A DNA stretch of 64,000 bases from Rhodopseudomonas sp. Its GTDB lineage: Bacteria; Pseudomonadota; Alphaproteobacteria; Rhizobiales; Xanthobacteraceae. Positions within the stretch are counted from its first letter, which is position 1. Every line of letters starts with the position of its first letter. Below, one piece after another: positions 9,153 to 18,128 of the stretch. Made by a program: the position numbers and the translations under genes. A model generated the notes under the pieces. The model saw nothing but the letters and a program-made list of their open reading frames with translations, did no database searches and was not told the origin of the DNA. The stretch lies in the NCBI GenBank assembly GCA_016124795.1, contig WGNB01000011.1, positions 1-64,000 on the forward strand, in the 5' to 3' direction.

Positions 9153-9183
9153 CCGCGGACGCCGAAGGATCCGGCGTCCGCGG
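9153..9183 (+). other. GC-rich hairpin between binding protein and livH
   Basis: Perfect 11-bp stem CCGCGGACGCC/GGCGTCCGCGG at 9153-9163 and 9173-9183, with a 9-nt loop, beginning 17 bp after the binding-protein stop. No T-run follows, so it is more likely a 3' stabiliser or partial attenuator than a full terminator. It would favour expression of the binding protein over the permease genes. Confidence 0.6.
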
Positions 9184-9293
9184 TTATCTCGTCGCCATTC
9201 CGGGGCCGGCCGCAAGCCGCAACCGCTGCCTTCGCGGACCGGAAGGACCTTGGCCATAATGATGATGACAACGCGCGCGGGAAGACTTCTCCC

Positions 9294-10166
9294 ATGACCT
9301 TTTGGCTTCTGCTGTCGGTCAACAGCATCACCTTCGGCGCCCTGCTGTTCCTGCTGGCGGCGGGCTTCTCGCTGATCTTCGGGCTGATGCGGATTCCGAA
9401 CCTGACCCACGGCTCGCTATTCATGCTTGGCGCCTATTTCGGGGCGACCTTCGTTAACGGCATGCTCGGCGCCTATTTCGATTTCTGGCTAGCGGCTTTG
9501 ATGGCGGCGGCATTGGTCGCGGTGTTCGGCGCGGTGATCGAACGCTTCCTGCTGCGTCAGTTGCCCGGCCAGCCGCTGGCCCAGGTGCTGGTGACGCTCG
9601 GCATTTCCTTCATGGTCGCCGATCTCTGTCTGATGGCCTGGGGCGGCGACCCGATTGCGGTGGCGACGCCGCCCGGCCTCACTGGCTTCGTCCGGATCGG
9701 CCCGATGGTTTTCCCGCTTTATCGCATCGCGGTGATCGGCATCGCGATCGTGGTCGGCGTCGCTCTTTGGCTGCTGCTCGACCGCACCCGGATCGGGGCC
9801 ATGATCCGTGCCGGCGTCGACGATCCCGATATGGCGCGGGTCGTCGGCATCCGCGTATCGGGGCTGTTCACCATGGTCTTCGCGCTCGGTGCGGCGCTCG
9901 CCGCCTTTGCCGGGATCATCGGCGGCCCGATCCTAACCGTCTATCCCGGCATCGACCAGTACATGCTGCCGCTGGCTTTGGTGGTGGTCATTCTCGGCGG
10001 CTCCGGCAGCCTGCTCGGCTCGGTGGTCGGCAGCATGGTCATCGGTTTCCTGTATAATTTCGGCCAGGCGCTGTTCCCGGAGCTGGCTTATTTCGTGCTG
10101 TTCCTGCCGATGCTGCTGGTGCTGCTGCTGCGCCCGCAGGGTCTGTTCGGCCGGTTCATTCCGTGA
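9294..10166 (+). CDS. livH: Branched-chain-type ABC transporter permease LivH
   Basis: 290 residues, all-helical inner-membrane permease. It opens with a hydrophobic segment containing NSITFGALLFLLAAGFSLIFG, followed by RIPNLTHGSLFMLGAY, the LivH signature in which N and H-G are conserved. The C-terminal half includes GIIGGPILTVYPGID and VVVILGGSGSLLGSVVGS, the coupling-helix region that docks with the ATPases. I chose the ATG at 9294; the upstream in-frame extension is polar, Arg/Asp-rich and not membrane-like. It pairs with livM 10 bp downstream to form the translocation channel. Confidence 0.92.
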   Translation: MTFWLLLSVNSITFGALLFLLAAGFSLIFGLMRIPNLTHGSLFMLGAYFGATFVNGMLGAYFDFWLAALMAAALVAVFGAVIERFLLRQLPGQPLAQVLVTLGISFMVADLCLMAWGGDPIAVATPPGLTGFVRIGPMVFPLYRIAVIGIAIVVGVALWLLLDRTRIGAMIRAGVDDPDMARVVGIRVSGLFTMVFALGAALAAFAGIIGGPILTVYPGIDQYMLPLALVVVILGGSGSLLGSVVGSMVIGFLYNFGQALFPELAYFVLFLPMLLVLLLRPQGLFGRFIP

Positions 10167-10176
10167 GGCCCGCATC

Positions 10177-11154
10177 ATGACCGCTCGTCTCGCCGTCTTC
10201 ATCATCGCGATCATGGCACTGGTCACGCTGCCGCAGTGGATGCATGGCGTCTATTACGTCAACGTCGCGAGCCAGATTCTGTTCTACGCCGTGTTCGCGC
10301 TCGGACTGAACGTGTTGGCTGGATATGCAGGCCTGGTATCGCTCGGCCATGCCGGCCTGTTCGGCATCTCGGCTTACGCCACCGGCTATATGCTCAACCT
10401 CGGCTATAGCCACAGCGTCGCCATCGCCACCGCCTTGTCCATCGGCATGGTGTCGATGGCGATCTATGCCGTGCTGTCGCTGCGCGCGACCGGCATCGGC
10501 TTCATCATGATCACGCTGGCGCTTGGCGAAATCGTCTGGGGCCTCGCCTATCGCTGGATCAGCATTACCGGCGGCGACAACGGCATCAACCTGCACGGCC
10601 GGCCCGAGCCTTTCGGCATCGCGCTGACCTCGCCGAACGCCTTCTACTACGCCGCGCTGATCGTCTTCCTGATCGCCCTTGCCGTCATGACGGTGTTCGT
10701 GCGCTCGCCGCTCGGCGCCGCGCTGATGGGCACGCGCGACCAGCCACGCCGCATGACCGCGCTCGGCTATCACGTCTGGCTGATCCGGTTTTTCGCCTGC
10801 ATGCTGTCCGGCCTGCTGACCTCGATCGCCGGCATCCTCTTCGTCTACTATAACCAGTTCATCAGTCCGCAGGCGCTCGATCTCACCGCCTCGGCCGAAG
10901 TCCTGCTGATGGTGATTTCCGGCGGCGCCGGCACCTTGCTCGGTCCGATCGTCGGCTCGACACTGGTCGTCGTCGTCAAGAGCGTGGTGTCCGGTTACAT
11001 CGAACGCTGGAATTTCCTGCTCGGCGCGATCTTCGTCGCGATCGTCATCCTGATGCCGGAAGGCCTGGTGCCGGGCACCGTCCGCCTGTGGCGCGCCGCC
11101 TTCGCCCGACGCCGCCCCGGTCCTGTCGTCGAGGCCACGGAGAAAGCCTCATGA
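10177..11154 (+). CDS. livM: Branched-chain-type ABC transporter permease LivM
   Basis: 325 residues with about nine hydrophobic segments. Signature LNVLAGYAGLVSLGHAGLFG appears near residue 48, as in LivM proteins. The transmission motif MISGGAGTLLGPIVGS (V-I-S-G-G in place of L-G-G) is near 245, and ILMPEGLVPG closes the last helix. A Pro/Arg-rich cytosolic tail follows. Its stop overlaps the livG start as ATGA, so translation is coupled. Confidence 0.92.
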   Translation: MTARLAVFIIAIMALVTLPQWMHGVYYVNVASQILFYAVFALGLNVLAGYAGLVSLGHAGLFGISAYATGYMLNLGYSHSVAIATALSIGMVSMAIYAVLSLRATGIGFIMITLALGEIVWGLAYRWISITGGDNGINLHGRPEPFGIALTSPNAFYYAALIVFLIALAVMTVFVRSPLGAALMGTRDQPRRMTALGYHVWLIRFFACMLSGLLTSIAGILFVYYNQFISPQALDLTASAEVLLMVISGGAGTLLGPIVGSTLVVVVKSVVSGYIERWNFLLGAIFVAIVILMPEGLVPGTVRLWRAAFARRRPGPVVEATEKAS

Positions 11155-11877
11155 GCGCGCTCGTCGTCACCGGCCTGTCGAAATCATTCGGCGGCCTGCA
11201 CGTCACCCGTGGCGTCAATCTCAACATCGCGCCCGGCGAACGCCGGCTGATCATCGGTCCGAACGGCGCCGGCAAGACCACGTTGTTCAATCTGATCACC
11301 GGCGAGCTGACCCCCGACGGCGGCACCATCGAACTGTCCGGCGTCGACGTCACCCATTCGCCGAGCCGGCATCGCGCCCATCTCGGCATGGCGCGGACCT
11401 ATCAGATCATCACCTTGTTCGGGCAGGACACCATCATTCACAATGTCCGGCTGGCGCTGCTCGGACTGTCACCGAAGCGCTGGAACCCGCTGATCGATCT
11501 ACGCCGGCAGGCCGCGCTCACCGAACAGGGCCATGAGGCACTCGCGCGTGTCGGCCTCGGCCATATCGCCGACCGACCCCTGGCCCAGACGTCTTACGGC
11601 GAACGGCGGCGGGTCGAAATTGCGATGGCGCTGGCGCAGCAGCCGAAGGTGCTGCTGCTCGACGAGCCCTTCGCCGGCCTGTCAATCGACGAACGCCGCG
11701 ACGTCCATAAATGCCTGATGGCGATCCCGCGCGACGTCACCATTGTCATGATCGAACACAACATGGACGTGGCGCTGGAATTCGCCGAACGCATCACGCT
11801 GCTGCATTTTGGCGAAGTCATCGTCGAGGGCAATCGCGCCGAAGTGGTCGACGATCCACGCACGCGGGAGGTTTATC

Positions 11878-11888
<11 letters not shown>
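11151..11888 (+). CDS. livG: ABC transporter ATP-binding protein LivG
   Basis: 245 residues. Walker A GPNGAGKTTL (about 37-46), the LivG-specific ARTYQII segment (Q-loop), ABC signature TSYGERRRVEIAMAL (variant of LSxGxxR), Walker B VLLLDEPFAGLS and the switch His in MIEHNMDVA. It powers the LivHM channel from the cytosolic face together with LivF. ATGA overlap with livM. The signature has SYGE rather than the canonical SGGQ, common in LivG relatives. Confidence 0.92.
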
Positions 11889-12600
<712 letters not shown>

Positions 12601-12605
12601 ATTGA

Positions 12606-12706
12606 CTGTCATGCCCGCGAAAGCGGGCATCCAGTATTCACGAACGTCGATTGAAATTCACAACCGCAGCGGCTACTGGATCCTCCGCCCGCGCGGACGA
12701 TGACAG
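12606..12706. repeat. Palindromic intergenic repeat, copy 2
   Basis: Outer inverted ends CTGTCAT (12606-12612) and ATGACAG (12700-12706). An ATGCCCGC/GCGGGCAT hairpin follows the left end, with a nested TCCAGTA/TACTGGA pair at 12630-12636 and 12674-12680. Architecture and length match the copies at 4536 and 13805. It sits between livF and the amidohydrolase gene and could reduce read-through. Confidence 0.72.
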
Positions 12707-12732
12707 CCGCGACATGAACCCAAGGAACTGCC

Positions 12733-13800
12733 ATGGCCGACATCTGGAACAAATACGCCAACACTGCGGCGCGCAAGCACGGCAAGCCGGGCCGCGAGCA
12801 GCGCCCGAAGACGACAACCATCGACGCGCATTGCCATATCGCCGTCCCGCAGGCCGGCGCCTTTATCAAGCCATATCTCGATCTCTCGACCATTCCGCTG
12901 GCTCACTTCTCCAGCGACGAGACGCGCGCGGTCAACGCCAAGCAGGAAGGCGACATCCGCGAATGCATGACAACCTACGACCAGCGTTTCAAGATGATGG
13001 ACGAAATGGGCGTCGACATGCAGATGACCATGCCGCCGCCGCCGCAACTTTATCACACCGTGGCGATCGAGCACGCCGTGCCGGCCGCCCGCATGATCAA
13101 CGAAGGCGTCGCCGAATTCGTGTCGAAGCATCCCGACCGCTTCATTCCCTGCGGCACCGTGCCGATGCAGGACGGACATGAGGCGGCCAAGGAGCTGGAA
13201 TACGTATCCAAGACCCTGAAGTTCAAGGCCGTCGAAATTCTCACCAATGTCGCCGGCAAGGAATTGTCCGATCCGGCTTTCGCGCCGTTCTGGAAGAAGG
13301 CGGAAGAACTCGGCATCGTCGTCGTCATCCACCCGAACGGCTTCACCGAAGGCCAGCGACTGTCGCGCTTCTACTTCAACAATATCGTCGGCAATCCCTT
13401 CGAGACCACGCTGGCGCTGCACTACCTGATCTTCGACGGCGTGCTGGAGCGTCACCCGAACCTGAAGATCTACGCCATGCACGGCGGCGGCTATCTCGGC
13501 GCCTATTCCGGCCGCATCGATCACGCCTGGGGCGCGCGCTCGGACTGCAACGCCGGCCTGCCGAAACCACCGAGCCATTATCTCAAGAAGGTCTATTTCG
13601 ACAATGTCGTGTTCACGCCCGACCAACTCGAGGCGCTGATCAAGACTTTCGGCGACGACCACATCGTCATGGGCACCGACTATCCGTTCGACATGCTGGA
13701 ATACGACCCGATCGGTCACCTCAATTCCGTCGCCGGCCTTGACGACACCACCAAGTCGGCGATTGCCGGTGGCAACGCGAAGAAGTTGCTGGGGCTATAA
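12733..13800 (+). CDS. Amidohydrolase family 2 protein (ACMSD-like decarboxylase/hydrolase)
   Basis: 355 residues with the metal-dependent TIM-barrel motifs of the ACMSD/Amidohydro_2 family. These are TIDAHCHIAV (H-x-H metal site near residue 35), VVIHPNGF (barrel His), a YAMHGGGYLGAY strand and MGTDYPFDM (the conserved catalytic Asp). Relatives decarboxylate aromatic acids (2-amino-3-carboxymuconate semialdehyde, gamma-resorcylate) or hydrolyse amides and esters. Cytosolic. AAGGAA precedes the ATG at 12733. It follows the first Liv operon on the same strand after a palindromic repeat, so it may act on the imported compound. Substrate unknown. Confidence 0.87.
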   Translation: MADIWNKYANTAARKHGKPGREQRPKTTTIDAHCHIAVPQAGAFIKPYLDLSTIPLAHFSSDETRAVNAKQEGDIRECMTTYDQRFKMMDEMGVDMQMTMPPPPQLYHTVAIEHAVPAARMINEGVAEFVSKHPDRFIPCGTVPMQDGHEAAKELEYVSKTLKFKAVEILTNVAGKELSDPAFAPFWKKAEELGIVVVIHPNGFTEGQRLSRFYFNNIVGNPFETTLALHYLIFDGVLERHPNLKIYAMHGGGYLGAYSGRIDHAWGARSDCNAGLPKPPSHYLKKVYFDNVVFTPDQLEALIKTFGDDHIVMGTDYPFDMLEYDPIGHLNSVAGLDDTTKSAIAGGNAKKLLGL

Positions 13801-13804
13801 GGCT

Positions 13805-13903
13805 GCGTCATGGCCGGGCTTGTCCCGGCCGTCCACGTCTCCCTTTAGACCGCAAAGGCAATTGCCAAACCGTGGATGCCCGGCCCAAGGCCGGGCATGA
13901 CGC
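13805..13903. repeat. Palindromic intergenic repeat, copy 3
   Basis: Outer ends GCGTCAT and ATGACGC. Hairpin ATGGCCGGG...CCCGGCC on the left, nested CCACG/CGTGG, and GCCCGG...CCGGGC on the right. The left 20 bases are the same as in copy 1. Located between the convergent amidohydrolase and FAD monooxygenase genes, where a bidirectional terminator would be expected. Confidence 0.72.
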
Positions 13904-13930
13904 GGAAAAGGTGCGGCCTGAAAGGGCGCT

Positions 13931-15151
13931 TCACCCGTACAGAAAATCCAGCGTCGCGGTCTCTTCGATCACCGCGGCGTCGGTCGAGTGCCTGCCGGCG
14001 CGTTCTTTCTCTTCCAGGGTTTGCGACGCCTGCAGGAAGGCGCCGAGATGGCGAGCCCATTCGATGATCCGGTTGTTCTCCGGCAGCCGCGCCGCCTCGA
14101 AACTCTTCAACGCCGCCTCGACATTGTCCTGCGCCTGCAAGGCGCCGACCAGCGCGGCGGCGTCATCGGCCGCCTTCGACACGCCGGCGCCGACATGCGG
14201 CCGCGCGACAAAAGCGCCGTCGCCGACAATCGCCACCCGGCCAAAGGCCATGCGCGGCGACACCAGATCGTAGATCGGCTGCAGGATCGGCTCGTCCATC
14301 AACCGTACCAGCGCACGGAACTGTGGCGCCAGCAGCCTCTCGGCGGCGTCGTGCATATCGGCAATCGCTTCGGGGCGGAGCAGCGGCGGCGGGATCGACA
14401 GCTCATGCGTCTTGCCGTTCGCGTCGGTCAGCAACTCGCGCAGCTTGGATTGCTCGTCCGCCGGCCGATACCAGATCACGTTGGTGCGGCGATGACCGAC
14501 GCGCAGATCGTCATCCGGCCCCGCCACCGGATAACTCAGGAACTGCTCGCCGGGCGGCAGACCGAAAGCCATGAATTCAAAAATCTCGGCACGGGTCTGC
14601 GGCGGAATCGAACCTTCCGCGATCAAGGACCGCCATGCGGTATAGCCGGCATATTGCGGCGCAACGTCGGGCAGGAACTGTTGACGCACGGTGGAGCGAA
14701 TGCCGTCGGCACCGACCAGAACGTCGGCGCTCACCGTTTCACCATCGGAAAAATACGCGGTCACCGCATCCGCGTTCTGGTCGACCCGCGAAAGCCCTTT
14801 ACCACGATGATAACGCTCGGCCGGAAAGGCGTCGCGCAGCAGACGATAAAGCCGCTCCCAGGCGGTGGCGACCTGCGGACAATTAAGACTGCGGGTTAAC
14901 GCGCCTTCACGGTTCAGGATCTTGCGGCTGGCGATATGAACGCCAAGATTTTCAGTCGTGAAACCGAGCGTCTGCAAGCGCGCCATCAGTTCGGGTTGGG
15001 CGACGATGCCGGCGCCCCGGCCCGATAATTCGCCCTCGACCCGCTCGTAGACTCCGACATCCCAGCCGGCCCGCCGCAACAAATGCGCGCTTAACAGGCC
15101 ACTCATCGAGCCACCGATCACAATCGCCCGCTTCGTTCCCGACCCTGTCAA
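13931..15151 (-). CDS. FAD-dependent aromatic-ring monooxygenase (dihydroxypyridine-hydroxylase-like)
   Basis: 406 residues of the group A flavoprotein hydroxylase family. The dinucleotide motif is IVIGGSMSGLLSAHLLRRAG, followed by GAGIVAQPELMARL, VLVGADGIRSTVRQ (DG motif) and VAIVGDGAFVARPHVGAG (GD motif). The GGSxSGL start and the GAGIVxQPEL segment recall the 2,6-dihydroxypyridine 3-monooxygenase type more than UbiH. It uses NAD(P)H and O2 to hydroxylate a ring. The start is a TTG at 15151 with GGGGAG 6 bp upstream; no ATG would keep the FAD motif. Divergent from the cupin at 15226, sharing a 74-bp control region. Convergent with the amidohydrolase. Substrate inferred only as aromatic or heterocyclic. 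Confidence 0.85.
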   Translation of the reverse strand: MTGSGTKRAIVIGGSMSGLLSAHLLRRAGWDVGVYERVEGELSGRGAGIVAQPELMARLQTLGFTTENLGVHIASRKILNREGALTRSLNCPQVATAWERLYRLLRDAFPAERYHRGKGLSRVDQNADAVTAYFSDGETVSADVLVGADGIRSTVRQQFLPDVAPQYAGYTAWRSLIAEGSIPPQTRAEIFEFMAFGLPPGEQFLSYPVAGPDDDLRVGHRRTNVIWYRPADEQSKLRELLTDANGKTHELSIPPPLLRPEAIADMHDAAERLLAPQFRALVRLMDEPILQPIYDLVSPRMAFGRVAIVGDGAFVARPHVGAGVSKAADDAAALVGALQAQDNVEAALKSFEAARLPENNRIIEWARHLGAFLQASQTLEEKERAGRHSTDAAVIEETATLDFLYG

Positions 15152-15184
15152 TTGACACTCCCCGATCTTTTCGTTTCCTCTGAT

Positions 15185-15212
15185 TTGCTATAGTATGACA
15201 TTCAAATAGCAA
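15185..15212. promoter_or_regulatory. Operator-like inverted repeat in a divergent promoter region
   Basis: TTGCTAT at 15185-15191 and its exact complement ATAGCAA at 15206-15212, spacer 14 bp. It lies in the only intergenic space between the monooxygenase (start 15151) and the cupin gene (start 15226). A -10-like TATAGT (15189-15194) overlaps the left arm. Position and symmetry fit a repressor or activator site; the cognate regulator is not known. Confidence 0.5.
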
Positions 15213-15225
15213 CGGAGGAATTGCC

Positions 15226-15678
15226 ATGGCCATGACCATGCACGATAAAGCCGCTGAGAAGAAGGACACCTCGCAGTGGCCCGCCGACATCGCCGCTGAA
15301 TTCGCCAACGAGGCAAAGGCTCCGAACCCTTGCGTCGGCTCGACCCTGCTGTCGGAAAACGAGCGGACGCGTGTGTGGATCATTCGGCTGGCGCCCGGCG
15401 AGCGCATCGGCTTCCACCGTCATGTGCTCGATTATTTCTGGACCTCGGTGTCCGGCGGCCGCGGCAAGCAGCACGTCCATGATGGCACCACGGTCGAATA
15501 CACCTACCAGCCGGGCGAGACGCGGCACGAGACCTATGGCCGGGGCGAGTTCAAGGTCCACGACCTGCAAAATCTCGGCGACAAGGAAATGGTGTTCATG
15601 ACCGTCGAGTTCAAGGATTCGGCCAACGCGCCGATGCCGTTGCCGGCCGGCTTGCGCTCGCAGGCCGAAGCCGCCTGA
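15226..15678 (+). CDS. Small cupin-domain protein
   Basis: 150 residues. A single beta-barrel cupin core: LAPGERIGFHRHVLDYFW (metal-ligand motif G-x5-H-x-H, with a later Glu/Tyr), then TYQPGETRHETYGRGEF and HDLQNLGDKEMVFMTVEF. Such small cupins act as metal-dependent dioxygenases, isomerases or decarboxylases, or as ligand-binding proteins. GGAGG precedes the ATG at 15226. Divergent from the ring monooxygenase, suggesting a shared pathway. A strong terminator follows at 15697-15725. Confidence 0.8.
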   Translation: MAMTMHDKAAEKKDTSQWPADIAAEFANEAKAPNPCVGSTLLSENERTRVWIIRLAPGERIGFHRHVLDYFWTSVSGGRGKQHVHDGTTVEYTYQPGETRHETYGRGEFKVHDLQNLGDKEMVFMTVEFKDSANAPMPLPAGLRSQAEAA

Positions 15679-15696
15679 TCGCTTTCATCCCGCAAG

Positions 15697-15725
15697 AGCC
15701 GCCGGTTTACGCCGGCGGCTTTTTT
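15697..15725 (+). terminator. Rho-independent terminator after the small cupin gene
   Basis: Stem GCCGCCGG/CCGGCGGC (perfect 8-9 bp) with a 5-nt loop, followed by six T. It ends 47 bp after the cupin stop and lies between that gene and the convergent TetR gene. Confidence 0.9.
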
Positions 15726-15740
15726 GCGCGCTCTCGACTC

Positions 15741-16511
15741 TCAGGGTTCCGCCGGCACGCCTGGCGATTGACGGCGAAGCTGCTCGCTGCGCATCAGGTC
15801 CTGGGCATCGGCATAAATGCGCTCGACGGCGCGCGTCACGGTGCCGGCGATATCCTGCGGCGGCGTCACGCGGTAGACCCACTTGCGCACGCCGATATAG
15901 AAAATGCCGCCGTGCAGCGCCCACATCAATTCGCTCTCCGGCTCGCTCATCGGCTGCTCGGCAAGCCCCGGCAGACCGAATTCATGGCGCAACTCGCCGA
16001 CGATCGGCTTGTAGATCCGCTCGTTGACCATCTTGGCGAAACGCTTGGCGATCGTGGAGCCGTGCAAACTCGAATAGAGATAGATCCGCACCCATTCGTA
16101 ATCGTGCAGCATCTTTGAGTAGCTGAGATAAAACCGCTTCAGCCGCACGAGCAACGGCAGCGAGCGGTCGATCAGAACCGTGTCCCATTCCGGCTCCCAG
16201 CGCCGCACGAACATCTCGTCGTAGATGCGGTCGATCAGCACATCTTTGCTCGGGAAATAGCGGTAGAGCAGGCCCTTCGAGATGCCGAGTTCGCGCGCCA
16301 GTTCGCGCGTCTGGCCGCCGAAGCCGCGCGCGGCGAAGAAGCTGATGGCGCCTTTTAATATCTGATCGCTACGGTCGGTCGGCGCCAGCCGGACGCGCTT
16401 GACGACGGATGTGACGACGGGCTTGACCGCGGGCTTTGCCGCAACGGCTTTGACGGGCCCGGCCGCCTTTGCCGTCTTGCCCGCCGTCCGCGGGCGCTTT
16501 GCCTTGCTCAT
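15741..16511 (-). CDS. TetR/AcrR family transcriptional regulator
   Basis: 256 residues. A basic, Ala/Lys-rich N-terminal tail of about 55 residues (KRPRTAGKTAKAAG...) precedes the TetR_N domain DQILKGAISFFAARGFGGQ, with the helix-turn-helix ELARELGISKGLLYRYFPSK. The remaining helical part is a ligand-binding/dimer domain without a recognised subfamily. It is divergent from the cupin-hydrolase-Liv operon starting at 16738, and two tandem palindromes lie between them (16627-16666). It is therefore the likely repressor of that operon and of itself, released by a pathway ligand. The disordered basic tail is longer than usual and may add DNA contacts. Confidence 0.9.
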   Translation of the reverse strand: MSKAKRPRTAGKTAKAAGPVKAVAAKPAVKPVVTSVVKRVRLAPTDRSDQILKGAISFFAARGFGGQTRELARELGISKGLLYRYFPSKDVLIDRIYDEMFVRRWEPEWDTVLIDRSLPLLVRLKRFYLSYSKMLHDYEWVRIYLYSSLHGSTIAKRFAKMVNERIYKPIVGELRHEFGLPGLAEQPMSEPESELMWALHGGIFYIGVRKWVYRVTPPQDIAGTVTRAVERIYADAQDLMRSEQLRRQSPGVPAEP

Positions 16512-16626
16512 CCGCCTTGGCCCCCAACCTGCCGGTCCGCCCCGCCTCGTGTCCTTCGATAGCAGAGCCGGCCGCTGCCGCAAACCGCCGCAGCGGCCGA
16601 CCTTGACTCGGCCCGCGGCCCGTCTT

Positions 16627-16666
16627 CATAATGAGCAAGTGCTCATTATGAATGAGCAGATGCTCA
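16627..16666. promoter_or_regulatory. Twin TetR-type operators
   Basis: Two palindromes with the same core TGAGCA-N2-TGCTCA. The first, at 16627-16650, has 11-bp perfect arms (CATAATGAGCA / TGCTCATTATG) around AG. The second has the core at 16653-16666 around GA. Their centres are 21 bp apart, two helical turns, so both dimers would bind one DNA face. The pair lies 116 bp from the TetR start and 72 bp from the cupin start, the expected place for control of both promoters. Confidence 0.82.
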
Positions 16667-16737
16667 ATAATAGGCATGCCCGCCAGAACGGCATGCCCTT
16701 TCAACAAACAGCTCGATCAGCAAAACGGGAACGCACC

Positions 16738-17298
16738 ATGGAACAATTGCCCCGCCGCGGCCTCAGCCGCGCCGAAATGATGAAGCGCGTGGCCTTCTTC
16801 AAGGACCTCAAGGGCTTCGACGGCGGCCTGCCGGACAGCCAGATGCCCGGCAGCTTCCGCAAGCTTTACAACGTGATCGGCTTTCAGCCGCCCAAGGGTT
16901 CCGGCGGCGCGGTCACCTCGCCGGTCGGCGACGATGCCGCCCGGCTCGCCGCGATCAAGATCTCGGAAGGTTTCAATCTCGGCTATTGCCGCGCCAAGCC
17001 CGGCCACGGCCCGATGATGCACAACCACGATACCAACGAGACCTTCATCCCGATGACCGGCACCTGGCGCTGTAGCTGGGAAAACGAGAAGGGCGAGGTC
17101 GATTACGTCGACGCCGGCCCGTTCGATGTCGTGTCGTTCCCGCCCGGCGCGATCCGCCGCTTCGAGAACGTCACCAAGGGCGACCCGAACGAGGAAGCCA
17201 TCCTGATGTTCGTGATCGGCGGCGACGGCCCACGCGCCGAGTTCACCGACGAGGCGATGGCGGAACTCGAAAAGGCCGGCGTGTGGCCGCGCAAGTAA
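16738..17298 (+). CDS. Cupin-domain protein, first gene of TetR-controlled operon
   Basis: 186 residues. An N-terminal helical part (LSRAEMMKRVAFFKDLKGFD) precedes a cupin barrel. The cupin motifs are KPGHGPMMHNHDTNETFIPM (metal ligands H-x-H...E, about residues 85-102) and VDAGPFDVVSFPPGAIRRFENV with the second motif. It could be a metal-dependent oxygenase or a sensor-type cupin. GGGAAC precedes the ATG at 16738. It overlaps the alpha/beta-hydrolase gene by 16 bp and lies directly downstream of the twin operators, so it is the lead gene of the operon. Not closely related to the small cupin at 15226. Confidence 0.83.
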   Translation: MEQLPRRGLSRAEMMKRVAFFKDLKGFDGGLPDSQMPGSFRKLYNVIGFQPPKGSGGAVTSPVGDDAARLAAIKISEGFNLGYCRAKPGHGPMMHNHDTNETFIPMTGTWRCSWENEKGEVDYVDAGPFDVVSFPPGAIRRFENVTKGDPNEEAILMFVIGGDGPRAEFTDEAMAELEKAGVWPRK

Positions 17299-18083
17299 GC
17301 GCAGCCGGCGCCAGACCGTGGGATCTGCACACCCGCATTGCGACCGTGCAGATCGCCGGCCAGCCGTGGCCTCATCTCGACACCGGCGGAGACGGCCCGG
17401 CGCTGGTGCTGTTGCCGGGTTCGGTCGGCACCTGCGAGATGTTTTACAAACAGATCGCGGCGCTCGGCCGCGACCTGCGGCTGATCGCGGTCAGCTATCC
17501 GGCCGAGCCCGACCCGAACCGTCTCGCGGACGGTCTGGCCGGCCTGCTCGATCATCTCGGCCTCGCCACGGCCAGCGTGCTCGGTTCGTCCTTTGCCGGC
17601 TACTGGGCGCAGTATTTTGCGTTACGCCATGGCGCCCGGGTCGAAACCCTGTTCCTCTGCAATACCTTCATCACCGCCGAGGAACTGTTCGCCAACCCGC
17701 TGTTCGACCCGGACTGGGTACATGACACCGGCGCGGCGCAGATGCAGGCCTTCTGGCGCGACCGCGTCGCGCAAGCGCCGGACAGCGAACTGAAAGCCCT
17801 CCAGCTCGACATGCTGTCGGGCCGGCAGGACGCCGACAATCTCAAGGCCCGCTTTGTCGGCGTGGTGGAGGCGAAAGCCTGCCCGCCGCTGCCAATCCCG
17901 GACCGCCGGATCGTCATCATCGATTGCGCCGACGATCCGATCATCCCGCTCGCTTCGCGCGACGCCGTGCGAAGCCACTATCCCGCCGCCGAATCCAAAA
18001 CCCTGACGCGCGGCGGGCACTATCCGCACATCCTCAATGCGGACGCCTACAACGCGGTCATCACCCGGCATCTCGGCCGCTGA
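17283..18083 (+). CDS. Alpha/beta-hydrolase
   Basis: 266 residues, cytosolic. Canonical alpha/beta fold: LVLLPGSVGTCEMF (oxyanion loop in place of HG), nucleophile elbow VLGSSFAGYWAQ (Ser near residue 102), IIDCADDPIIP with the catalytic Asp, and GGHYPHILNADAY with the catalytic His. It starts at GTG 17283 inside the cupin gene, with AAAGG upstream, so translation is coupled. Expected to cleave an ester, amide, lactone or C-C bond of the imported or cupin-processed compound. The reaction cannot be fixed from sequence. Confidence 0.87.
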   Translation: MAAQVSAAGARPWDLHTRIATVQIAGQPWPHLDTGGDGPALVLLPGSVGTCEMFYKQIAALGRDLRLIAVSYPAEPDPNRLADGLAGLLDHLGLATASVLGSSFAGYWAQYFALRHGARVETLFLCNTFITAEELFANPLFDPDWVHDTGAAQMQAFWRDRVAQAPDSELKALQLDMLSGRQDADNLKARFVGVVEAKACPPLPIPDRRIVIIDCADDPIIPLASRDAVRSHYPAAESKTLTRGGHYPHILNADAYNAVITRHLGR

Positions 18084-18128
18084 CGACTGCGTTCAATCAA
18101 CACACAAAAACAATCTAGGGAGAATGAA

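Noticed and set aside
12606-13903. Palindromic repeats as a CRISPR array
   Set aside because: Only scattered copies with gene-sized spacing, no regular short spacers and no cas genes.
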